NCBI GenBank assembly: GCA_030682385.1
Contig: JAUXOG010000090.1
Coordinates: forward strand, 1 to 56,750
Reading direction: 5' to 3'
Length of the DNA stretch: 56,750 bases
Origin: Bacteroidota bacterium
GTDB lineage: Bacteria > Bacteroidota > Ignavibacteria > UBA10030 > BY39
Shown here: positions 50,301-56,750 of the stretch, one piece after another
Position numbering within the stretch: position 1 is the stretch's first letter
Layout of the letters: each line of letters opens with the position of its first letter
Position numbers and translations under genes: made by a program
Notes under the pieces: model-generated
Databases searched by the model: none
Told to the model about the DNA's origin: nothing
What the model saw: only the letters and a program-made list of their open reading frames with translations

Positions 50301-52252
50301 ACGAATTAACTGTTTCCAGTGGTGTCAATTATAATGATTTAGATTTCGGTAACTACTTTACTAATGCTTCAATTTCAGGTATGAAGTTCGAAGACTTAAA
50401 TGGTAACGGTATAAAAGAAGCTGGCGAACCCGGACTTGAAGGCTGGACTATCAATTTAGTTGGTCCAACACCAGGCACCGTAGTTTCAGGTGTAGGTGGA
50501 ACTTATAGTTTCAATAACTTACTCCCCGGTGATTATACAGTGTCCGAAGTTCTTCAAGCGGGTTGGGTAAAAACTTTACCAATCGCTGCATCTTATGCAG
50601 TAACACTCGACCTTGGCGGTCAAGCTGTTACAGGTAAAGATTTCGGTAACTTTAAATTAGCAGCTATTAGCGGTAAAGTATTCTTAGACTTTAACCGTAA
50701 CGGTGTGTTTAATGCCGGTGAACCGGGTGTTGACGGCGTTACAGCTAATTTAGGTTCTCAAACCACTGCTACAGCGGGTGGTGGATTATTTAATTTTGCT
50801 GCACCTGTTGGCTCATATACATTAAGTATAGTCGTTCCGGCAGGCAGATATCTTATTGCACCGGTTAGTGGAAATTATCCGGTTAATGTTAATGCAAGCG
50901 GCGTAGTATTTGCCGGCGACTTTGCTATTAACTACAATGAAGATCAGGCAATGTATCGCTCATTTAAACATGAAGATGTTGTTGCATTAGTCAACGGAAA
51001 ACTTCCTAAAGCTATAAAGCCAAAACATAATGGCGGCTATTGGGAATTTACAGTCACAAATCCATTAACAGAAACAGCTACAGAATTACACATCCAATTT
51101 AAAAACGATGTGAACTCTACACGCCCCATGGGTCATGAACCATTTACAGCAGTAGCTGGCGATACAAAGAAAAAATTCGACTTCAGCGGCGGAAGCGGTG
51201 TTGCAGCGGGTCAATCGATCACAATAACAGGATACAGCGCCAAAGGTAAGCCACAGCAGATTAAAAAATACTGGTTTGGTGCTGATCCAAAGAAATCACC
51301 TGCTATCAATCAACTACCAGCATTTTCATATCTCGAATTCCCAATGCCAACTTACGCAAACTTGATTAACGAAACGTTTGCCGATGGTGGCTTTGGTGCC
51401 GGATTACTCGTTGGTATAGTTGGCGATCCGAAAACAACCGGATGGGTACTTATGGCTAAATCGGGCGATGTTCAAAAATCGCTGCTCGATAAAACAGGTA
51501 TTCACACTGGAGACGCAGGATTTTTTGTAACATTAGGAACAAAACCATTCTTAAAAGGACAAAAATCGTTACCGCCTGCAAAGCACAATAATAAATTATT
51601 TGCAGAAATTGTTGCTCTGAAGTTAGGTATCGCAGCAAGTGCTACCTCGCATACACTCCCCGGCTTTGGTGAATTAGTTTATCAAGGTTCAGTTGTTGCA
51701 CATCATGGTAAAAAGGTTACAACTATTGCAAACCAAGCCAGTGATGCTATGACGCTGAAAGCAGGAGACGCAGCTGGATACTTTACTGCGATTCGCGAAA
51801 TCAATGCAGCATTTGCGGGTGACTTTGATACCTCGAGTTATGGTGGCGTCAAAACAGTTCTTAGCGGTGTCAAGAAACTTGCCGATGTTTCCGTACTGCG
51901 TGCAGGCGATGGCACCATAGTTACAATCAATACACCAAACGAAGGTAACTACAGTCAAGTACCTGATATTTTTGAGTTAGCTCAAAACTATCCAAACCCG
52001 TTCAACCCATCAACAACTATACAGTTCATATTACCTGAAGATGCAATCGTAACCTTGAAAGTTTATAACGTTCTCGGTCAGGAAGTTGCAACTTTAGCTA
52101 ATCGCGAACTATTTACCGAAGGTAGTAACGACTTAGAATTTGAAGCCGGCAATTTATCGTCCGGTATTTATTTCTATCAAATTACAGCCGAAGGTGTAGG
52201 CGAGAATGCTGGCAAGTTCACACAAGTCAAGAAGATGGTCTTGATGAAGTAA
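47357..52252 (+). CDS. Giant T9SS-exported multidomain surface protein
   Basis: 1631 aa. Signal peptide about 1-24. Residues about 70-590 are rich in N- and G-containing turns, as in right-handed beta-helices (NITVKNMVVKGNRR, NNVLIDNNDFYGM, NVVVSNNKFHNIV). A CARDB-like domain is at about 610-700 (VRVKNNGINVLTIPVRVKIV). A jelly-roll-like region follows (DNWLLGTPAKATINSAYSAP). Three SdrD-B/Cna-B-like repeats start GMKFLDVNRNGERNIGEPGI, GMKFEDLNGNGIKEAGEPGL and GKVFLDFNRNGVFNAGEPGV. The last 95 residues are a type A sorting domain (LAQNYPNPFNPSTTIQFILP, ending KKMVLMK). Predicted outer-surface or secreted; ligand unknown. Confidence 0.9.
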   Translation: MNRFLNLFLAITILVLATSMVFAIGGKDSKNPQSTQLLQREVIGDDANEHIRPPHIDTYVMPKSRGKVALAGTYTIGVGGNYEMLRHAVAALQAEGVSAPVTFEFIDAAYTDTGQTIGGYVGQGPANLVTFKPATGIVTNLKFSGGTGTASYTGLSGGFNFRNASGITLDGSNSAGDDRSLTIECDTVGVNTQGRAPLGMYRGCNNITVKNMVVKGNRRAVSNAWGLISNDNLGMGAFGAQYNITYHNNHFKQGNAIAFVRGAGSGAIAGIPADYNYTFTNNIFGGQNSTQVLDHMAGGLNLQENVNNVLIDNNDFYGMKIAGTPIPVQIRGGNANVVVSNNKFHNIVTLSGANRPICLLIGNTTTAGTGIAPRVTAKIYNNMFYDIHNYATSAPGRGFNWVTYNNTSGTNGTGSTVEYYHNTLNLNLAAGETFGVTAFIFDGNWAGGNTTYSDEIALKNNIFSSIRATSFTRTYLMFAEGAPGMLNMTADYNLYYQVDAGSFAQFPNPWPTGGAYVGTYEDWKTATGFDENSKQENPVFASTTSAHISTTQGDASPADQMGTLLTPPITHDIDGQLRADYTPVDVGAHAFIPVPWDYDAYPVSVLGPELEGVKVNANAFPSVRVKNNGINVLTIPVRVKIVGTSYDVVENVVDVPALSMADYTFTTTFTSSVAGDYTIEVTTEYVGDQNPDNNGPITRNLFVVPEVPIPSTGYFNNFDVVSKATGLVQGGWLSAATSPGADNWLLGTPAKATINSAYSAPNSFVTGPLNANYAVSWYAAVYSPFFNLSALTNPIVRFAIAYKTEPEWDAAIFEYSLDGDTWERAFKPNAINWYNMLEGEDLVFGPPAWSGAEDVNPGGWRIATITLPELAGESIVRFRLNFGSDGYEVDEGVAFDNFEIMNGSILAGMKFLDVNRNGERNIGEPGIADWVLDLAPYNYTAVTDADGNYQFTENIVPGNYTVYENEVAGWVQTYPTTVPPTYELTVSSGVNYNDLDFGNYFTNASISGMKFEDLNGNGIKEAGEPGLEGWTINLVGPTPGTVVSGVGGTYSFNNLLPGDYTVSEVLQAGWVKTLPIAASYAVTLDLGGQAVTGKDFGNFKLAAISGKVFLDFNRNGVFNAGEPGVDGVTANLGSQTTATAGGGLFNFAAPVGSYTLSIVVPAGRYLIAPVSGNYPVNVNASGVVFAGDFAINYNEDQAMYRSFKHEDVVALVNGKLPKAIKPKHNGGYWEFTVTNPLTETATELHIQFKNDVNSTRPMGHEPFTAVAGDTKKKFDFSGGSGVAAGQSITITGYSAKGKPQQIKKYWFGADPKKSPAINQLPAFSYLEFPMPTYANLINETFADGGFGAGLLVGIVGDPKTTGWVLMAKSGDVQKSLLDKTGIHTGDAGFFVTLGTKPFLKGQKSLPPAKHNNKLFAEIVALKLGIAASATSHTLPGFGELVYQGSVVAHHGKKVTTIANQASDAMTLKAGDAAGYFTAIREINAAFAGDFDTSSYGGVKTVLSGVKKLADVSVLRAGDGTIVTINTPNEGNYSQVPDIFELAQNYPNPFNPSTTIQFILPEDAIVTLKVYNVLGQEVATLANRELFTEGSNDLEFEAGNLSSGIYFYQITAEGVGENAGKFTQVKKMVLMK

Positions 52253-52268
52253 CAACCCCACCCTTTTT

Positions 52269-52291
52269 CCCTCCCCTTACATAGGGGAGGG
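52269..52291. repeat. CCCTCCCC palindromic repeat, copy 3
   Basis: CCCTCCCC (52269-52276) and GGGGAGGG (52284-52291), 8-bp arms, just after the stop of the giant surface protein gene. It may slow or end transcription, but no T-run follows. Confidence 0.7.
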
Positions 52292-52309
52292 AAAACGTGG
52301 GTTTAGAAT

Positions 52310-52372
52310 TTATCCTGAGCGAAGGAGTCCGTCCCGAAGGCTTTCGGGAGCGGACGAACGAGTCGAAGGATT
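52310..52372. repeat. Nested palindromic repeat (ATCCTGAGCGAAG type)
   Basis: ATCCTGAGCGAAGGAGTCCG... closes with ...CGAGTCGAAGGAT. At its centre is TCCCGAA-GGCT-TTCGGGA (52332-52349). Related GCTCAGGA/CTTCGAC phrases occur inside the coding sequence at 56480-56540. Confidence 0.6.
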
Positions 52373-52463
52373 GTTCGCTCCGTCTTGCTGGCGGGGCGAA
52401 CAGCTAATAAATTAGTTAATAAAAAAAATATAATTAAAAATAATCCATTATAGGAGAAATTAA

Positions 52464-53324
52464 ATGAAATTAAAAGTTATTAGTGTAGCGATTTTAACAG
52501 TGTTATTAGCTGCAATAATGTTTTCACAAGAGTATAAGATTAAATTAACGGTTGTTGATTCGAAGGTCCCGGTCCCGGAACAATATACCGCCACATTTGG
52601 ATGGCACGTTGATGCGACACATTGTATGGATGTAGCATTAGGAGAATCGGATGGACCGCCGAATCCTCCTGGTTTTAGCATAGCTTTTGCAAAATTTAGG
52701 TCAACCGGTTTAGCTGATTCATGTTATCCGGGGGGAAGTGGTATGGTTGATGGCAATTTAAAACCTTTTGATTTAAGAATGTGGACATTAGGTCAAGCTA
52801 TTAGAGATACATTCCGTTTAGCTTTTACTGAACCAGGGGCGGCAACTTTTCCAATAACCGTTAGTTGGGAAACGATAAGTGAGCCATCTATTCCAAGTTT
52901 AACAATGAAAGAATTTGGCACTGCAGATTTACAAACTGTGAATATGTTAACCGAAACCTCGATGATTATAACAGATGCGGATATTGTCAGGTTAAATATA
53001 TTTACTCAGACTCTATTAAACGTACAAGAAATAGGTGGTTTACCCAACGATTTTAAATTAGAACAAAATTATCCAAATCCTTTCAACCCATCGACAGATG
53101 TTTTATTCTCTATCAAAAATACATCGAATGTAAAAATCAGTGTTTATAATGTAATTGGTCAACTTGTAAATACTTTAGTTGACGAACAAATGAATGCCGG
53201 CAATTATTCTGTTAAGTGGGATGCTACCAATTATGCTAATGGTGTCTATTACATAAAAATGAATACTGTGAACCAAAATGGTGAATTATTTAACAGCGTC
53301 AAAAAATCTGTTTTAATTAAATAA
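52464..53324 (+). CDS. T9SS cargo protein with shared unnamed domain
   Basis: 286 aa. Signal peptide about 1-21 (cut near MFSQ). Residues about 30-190 form a domain (TFGWHVDATHCMDVALGESD, TFRLAFTEPGAATFPITVSW) that also occurs twice in the next protein. The type A sorting domain is at about 195-286 (KLEQNYPNPFNPSTDVLFSI to KKSVLIK). Start supported by TATAGGAGAAATTAA. Its TAA shares the last A with the first base of MITE copy C, so the element landed right at the stop. Confidence 0.85.
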   Translation: MKLKVISVAILTVLLAAIMFSQEYKIKLTVVDSKVPVPEQYTATFGWHVDATHCMDVALGESDGPPNPPGFSIAFAKFRSTGLADSCYPGGSGMVDGNLKPFDLRMWTLGQAIRDTFRLAFTEPGAATFPITVSWETISEPSIPSLTMKEFGTADLQTVNMLTETSMIITDADIVRLNIFTQTLLNVQEIGGLPNDFKLEQNYPNPFNPSTDVLFSIKNTSNVKISVYNVIGQLVNTLVDEQMNAGNYSVKWDATNYANGVYYIKMNTVNQNGELFNSVKKSVLIK

Positions 53325-53455
53325 CTGAAGTTACGCAGAACAGTCATTCTGAACGAAGTGAAGAATCTTAAACCTCAATTTCGAGCTGTTTTTAGATGTT
53401 TCTCCCGACTAGTCGGGATCAACATGACAAAAAGTCGGTTCTGCGTAACATCAGT
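53324..53455 (-). mobile_element. MITE copy C (132 bp, inverse orientation)
   Basis: Left end perfect (ACTGAAGTTACGCAGAA); right end with one change (TTCTGCGTAACATCAGT). Flanks AAATA/AAGTA, a 5-bp duplication with one mismatch. The interior is inverted relative to copies A, B and D and contains a TCCCGACT-AGTCGGGA palindrome (53403-53418) where the others have GCGAAGCG. It separates the two T9SS genes. Confidence 0.88.
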
Positions 53456-53489
53456 AAGTAACAAATCCCTAAAATAATTTGTATAATCA

Positions 53490-56400
53490 GTGCATCATCT
53501 AAATCAAATATATTTTTTAAAAATTATTGTAATTGGTTTGCTGCTGTTTGCAGTTAGTTTAATTGCTGCGGCACAAACCAATTTTATAATTCCATTTCGC
53601 GGCGAATCAGCACTAGGATTGCGTGCAAAATTGTTGGCCGGAGTCCATCCAAACGCAACTTATTGTATAGATGAAAGCGTGATATTGAATTTTGATGATG
53701 GTACGGTCGTCAAAGAAAAAGAATTACCACCGCCAAGTCCAGCGCCCGATATAGAAATTCGATTTAAAGATAGTAGAAGCGGTGCCGGAGCTTGTTTAGG
53801 AAATGGCTTAGATGAAGATATAAAAGCATATACTACTATCGGACGTATCGATACTTTTATGATTAATTATGTTGCCTACATCGATGAATTAGGTAACCCA
53901 CGTGGATATCCGGTAAAGATATATTGGCCCGTAGGTATAAATTTAGTTTGCGATAGTATCAAAATAACTTCTCCAACCGCTGTAAGAATGCGTATGGATA
54001 CAACTACATTTGTAGTTTTATCCGATCCCGATTTTGCATTGATGCGAATTATAAAATATGGCTCGAAACCGTATCCCGAACAACCGCCTTTAAAAGCTAT
54101 TACTTATTCTCCCGTTAAGGATTCAGCTTTAAAAGTCGTAACGCCTGAACTTATATGGAGTTTTGTTCAAAGTGCAATTTCATATAATTATCAAATTGCT
54201 TTAGATGAAAACTTTACAAGCATCGTTATTGACGATTCTACACTCAATCATCAAGTGATAAAACAGTTAAACCCGCTTGGTTATAATAAAAAGTATTACT
54301 GGCGTGTAAGGGCACGGAACCAATACGGATATGGAACGTTTTCAAATACAAACAGTTTTATTACTCCTCAATTACCCGTTCCAACACTTGTTGCGCCTGA
54401 TTCAGCGGCAGCTAACTTAGCTCGTCCAATTAATTTCAGATGGCGAAAACCTGTGGCAATACCACGTTACCATTTACAAATAGCGAATGATATTAACTTT
54501 ACGCAGGTGGTTATTAACGATACGGCTGTAGTTGATACATTCAAGCAAATTAGTCTGATACCCAGCGGACGTACATATTTTTGGCGGGTTCGTAGTTCTG
54601 CCGAAGGAAATTATGGTGTTTTTTCAAACATCCGAACATTCAGTTTACGTTTATATAAACCGGCAGTTCCTGAATTATTGCAACCCGCTCATCGCGACAC
54701 AGGTATTTCGCCGGTTACAACTTTCAAGTGGAAGACAACTCTTGATGCTGTAAGTTATCACATTCAAATTGCAAGCGATACAAATATTACATCAATAGTA
54801 TTCCAAGACTCAACAATAACAGATACATCACGTCTAATCAGTCTAATTCCATTAACAACTTACTTCTGGCGTGTTCGTGCAAAGAACGATTCAGGTATTA
54901 CTAACAGTGGTGTATGGCGGTTTAGAACAAGAATTCCAGTTCCTTCGGCGCCAACTCTTTTTACTCCGGCTAACAACGATACGAATGCATTACTTTCGCC
55001 TACTTTAAATTGGAATTCTGCTCAATATGCTTCACAATATGAGCTTGAAGTGGCACTCGATAATAACTTCACAAATAAAGTTTATACGAATTCAAATCTG
55101 GTCGATTCATCACAACAAATACCAACTCTTATCTCATACATACAATATTACTGGCGTGTGCGGGCAAAAAATTATGTAGGAATAGGAAATTATTCAACTG
55201 TTTGGAATTTTAAAACGATTTTGACTCCTCCCGAAAAGGTTACATTGATATCGCCTTTGAACAATACTATAGATGTAATAACTAATCCTACAGTCCAATG
55301 GAGTTCAGCAACTCGCGGAGTGAAGTATCATTACCAAGTTGATACGGTTATTACCTTTGCAGAACCGTTATTCGAGGATAGCAGTTATTCAGGATTTTTT
55401 AAACAGATTGGCCCGTTAGAGTTGGATAAAAAATATTATTGGCGGGTTCGAAGCTGGAACCGCACAGGTTACGGCGATTATTCCGATACTTTTAATTTTA
55501 TTACTGTTGGGTTACCAAAACCTGTAACACCTGTTCTTAAAGAACCGAGGAATTTAGCTCCGAATATATCGCTCAATCCGACTTTACAATGGGAAGTTTC
55601 TTTGAATGCCGAAGTCTATTTTTTGGAAGTAGCACGTGATTCAATTTTTTCACTTGCGAACCGTGTTTTGTCAGATACTACTATTACAACTAATGAACGG
55701 AAAATCGGATCATTAGCAGAGAAAACAAGATATTATTGGAGAGTTAAAGCAAAAAATAAAGCCGGAATGAGCGAATGGTCGTTGGTATGGAGTTTCAAGA
55801 CTTACGGCGACGAGCCCGCAAATTGGCTTACATCGTTTGTAGTTTTTGAAACCGGAATTGCAAGAGATACAATTCGCTTCGGTGTCCATCCAAATGCTAC
55901 TTATGGAATTGATAATTCGTTAGGTGAGTATATGCTTCCGCCTGTTGAACCCGGCTATTTCGATGCTCGCTGGGTTAGTCCACCCCGAAGATCAGGAATA
56001 CTTGGAGAAGGGTTACGCTTAAATTATATTCCATTTACAAGTTTTACACAGATTGATACATACAAAGTTAGTTTTCAGCCTGGCGTCGGAAGTTATCCTA
56101 TAACTATAAGATGGAATAATTTATTTTTGAAAAATGTGTGCGATAGTATGCAAATGCGCGACGAAATCGGTGGTTTTACCGTGCGTGTTAGAATGGATTT
56201 GGATAATTCAGTTCAAATAACGAATGAAGCTGTAAAAACTTTATTGTTGGTTAAATGGGGCGCTCGTCCGCTTAATGTAAAAATCGAGAGCAACCAAATT
56301 CCTGATGATTTTGTGTTGTATCAAAATTACCCTAACCCATTTAATCCGGCTACTAATATCAGATTTTCAATCAAAAATTCGACCCGCGCAGTATTAACGG

Positions 56401-56624
56401 TCTATAACACTCTTGGCGAATATCTAACAACTTTAACTGATAACTACTTTGTTCCAGGAACTTATAGTGTTGAATGGAATCCTTCGACATCCTTCGGCTC
56501 CGCTCAGGACGGCGGCTCCGCTCAGGACGGCGGCTCAGGACGAGTGGTTGCAAGCGGTGTATATTTTGTAAAAATGAACACAGATAAATATTCTGCAGTA
56601 CAAAAAATGATCCTCCTACGCTAA
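53490..56624 (+). CDS. T9SS cargo protein with six FN3-like repeats between two shared domains
   Basis: 1044 aa. A GTG start at 53490 is the best available; no good ribosome binding site is seen and the MITE ends only 34 bp upstream, so the original start region may be altered. Signal peptide about residues 9-29 (ends IAAAQ). The shared domain appears at about 35-205 (AGVHPNATYCIDESV) and again at about 790-940 (FGVHPNATYGIDNSLGEYML). Between them are six fibronectin-III-like modules, each with a WRVR/WRVK strand. The sorting domain is at about 950-1044. Its loop holds GSAQDGGSAQDGGSG, encoded by an 18-bp repeat (56496-56531). Confidence 0.85.
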   Translation: MHHLNQIYFLKIIVIGLLLFAVSLIAAAQTNFIIPFRGESALGLRAKLLAGVHPNATYCIDESVILNFDDGTVVKEKELPPPSPAPDIEIRFKDSRSGAGACLGNGLDEDIKAYTTIGRIDTFMINYVAYIDELGNPRGYPVKIYWPVGINLVCDSIKITSPTAVRMRMDTTTFVVLSDPDFALMRIIKYGSKPYPEQPPLKAITYSPVKDSALKVVTPELIWSFVQSAISYNYQIALDENFTSIVIDDSTLNHQVIKQLNPLGYNKKYYWRVRARNQYGYGTFSNTNSFITPQLPVPTLVAPDSAAANLARPINFRWRKPVAIPRYHLQIANDINFTQVVINDTAVVDTFKQISLIPSGRTYFWRVRSSAEGNYGVFSNIRTFSLRLYKPAVPELLQPAHRDTGISPVTTFKWKTTLDAVSYHIQIASDTNITSIVFQDSTITDTSRLISLIPLTTYFWRVRAKNDSGITNSGVWRFRTRIPVPSAPTLFTPANNDTNALLSPTLNWNSAQYASQYELEVALDNNFTNKVYTNSNLVDSSQQIPTLISYIQYYWRVRAKNYVGIGNYSTVWNFKTILTPPEKVTLISPLNNTIDVITNPTVQWSSATRGVKYHYQVDTVITFAEPLFEDSSYSGFFKQIGPLELDKKYYWRVRSWNRTGYGDYSDTFNFITVGLPKPVTPVLKEPRNLAPNISLNPTLQWEVSLNAEVYFLEVARDSIFSLANRVLSDTTITTNERKIGSLAEKTRYYWRVKAKNKAGMSEWSLVWSFKTYGDEPANWLTSFVVFETGIARDTIRFGVHPNATYGIDNSLGEYMLPPVEPGYFDARWVSPPRRSGILGEGLRLNYIPFTSFTQIDTYKVSFQPGVGSYPITIRWNNLFLKNVCDSMQMRDEIGGFTVRVRMDLDNSVQITNEAVKTLLLVKWGARPLNVKIESNQIPDDFVLYQNYPNPFNPATNIRFSIKNSTRAVLTVYNTLGEYLTTLTDNYFVPGTYSVEWNPSTSFGSAQDGGSAQDGGSGRVVASGVYFVKMNTDKYSAVQKMILLR
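56496..56531 (+). repeat. 18-bp tandem repeat inside the sorting-domain loop
   Basis: GGCTCCGCTCAGGACGGC twice, plus a partial third copy. It encodes the Ser-Ala-Gln-Asp-Gly-Gly repeat and belongs to the CTTCGGCTCCGCTCAGGA class of dispersed repeats. Confidence 0.8.
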
Positions 56625-56626
56625 AC

Positions 56627-56657
56627 CTGCCCGCTGCAAGCATGCAGGCGGGGCTTC
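56627..56657. repeat. GC-rich hairpin after the last gene
   Basis: CCTGCCCGCTGCA...TGCAGGCGGGG, an imperfect palindrome related in sequence to the GGCGGGCAGG units inside aroC. It lies just behind the stop codon; no T-run. Confidence 0.5.
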
Positions 56658-56673
56658 GGAGGACAAGTTACTA

Positions 56674-56750
56674 ACTGAAGTTACGCAGAATTGACTTTTT
56701 GTCATGTTGAGCGAAGCGAAACATCTAAAAATAGCTCGAATTTGAGGTTT
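56674..56750 (+). mobile_element. MITE copy D, cut by the window end
   Basis: Begins ACTGAAGTTACGCAGAA after TACTA (56669-56673). All 77 visible bases match copy B. Confidence 0.88.

Noticed and set aside
52269-52291. Intrinsic terminator after the giant surface gene
   Set aside because: Strong stem but no T-run follows; the same palindrome occurs at unrelated places, so it is listed as a repeat.

Overview
The window looks like chromosome of an uncultured bacterium of the FCB group, most likely Ignavibacteria/Chlorobiota or a close relative. The main clues are three or four secreted proteins ending in a type IX secretion (T9SS) type A sorting domain with the NYPNPFNPST signature, the AT-rich composition, and the gene families present. 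No rRNA or tRNA gene was recognised.

Layout. 1-3.3 kb: a three-domain Ig-like lipoprotein, a DUF4920 protein, two tiny ORFs and a prohibitin-like SPFH protein. 3.4-6.7 kb: an LD-carboxypeptidase, then purN-purH. 6.7-12.1 kb: the rod-shape operon mreB-mreC-mreD-mrdA-rodA. 12.2-14.7 kb: two small surface/secreted genes, one with a frameshifted 5' end. 14.8-19.2 kb: a Lon-family protease, an HDAC-like deacetylase and a membrane protein with a class III cyclase-like domain. 19.3-20.8 kb: an unrecognised gene, paired 15-bp palindromes, a degenerate 21-bp tandem array and a MITE. 20.77-25.63 kb: a cassette array with attC-like sites and no integrase (CALIN-like), carrying an AbiV-type gene, a WD40 gene plus a membrane protein, a four-helix membrane protein, and a DNA methyltransferase/HNH nuclease pair. 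25.9-32.2 kb: an RND efflux operon with its TetR regulator and a likely operator. 32.4-35 kb: a CBM9-like lipoprotein, a frameshifted MazF/PemK toxin with a putative antitoxin, a MITE and a nucleotidyltransferase pair. 35-37.9 kb: uvrA. 38-40.8 kb: two M16 peptidase-family proteins, one without zinc ligands. 40.8-46.8 kb: shikimate genes aroB, aroDE (fused), aroA and aroC, interrupted by a shortened GxxExxY gene and a broken DUF559 gene. 46.8-56.6 kb: three large T9SS-exported proteins.

The most interesting material is mobile and repetitive DNA. (i) Each cassette begins with GTTATGY or GTTAGGC and ends with the near-exact complement of its own first 8-15 bases, as integron cassettes do. (ii) A 123-133-bp MITE with 17-bp terminal inverted repeats and 5-bp target duplications occurs three times complete and once cut by the window end. 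A fifth site, in the DUF559 gene, holds a double target duplication around 8 bp of MITE end, which reads as an excision footprint. (iii) Short GC-rich palindromic units have entered the MITE, an attC-like site and coding sequences, including a 60-residue in-frame insertion in chorismate synthase. (iv) A degenerate array of exact 21-bp period lies upstream of an unknown gene.

Functionally, the conserved operons (cell shape, purine and aromatic biosynthesis, DNA repair, efflux) look ordinary and intact. The cassette array is an accessory island rich in probable phage-defence functions. The 46.8-56.6 kb block is a cell-surface/export block in which two adjacent proteins share a domain I do not recognise.
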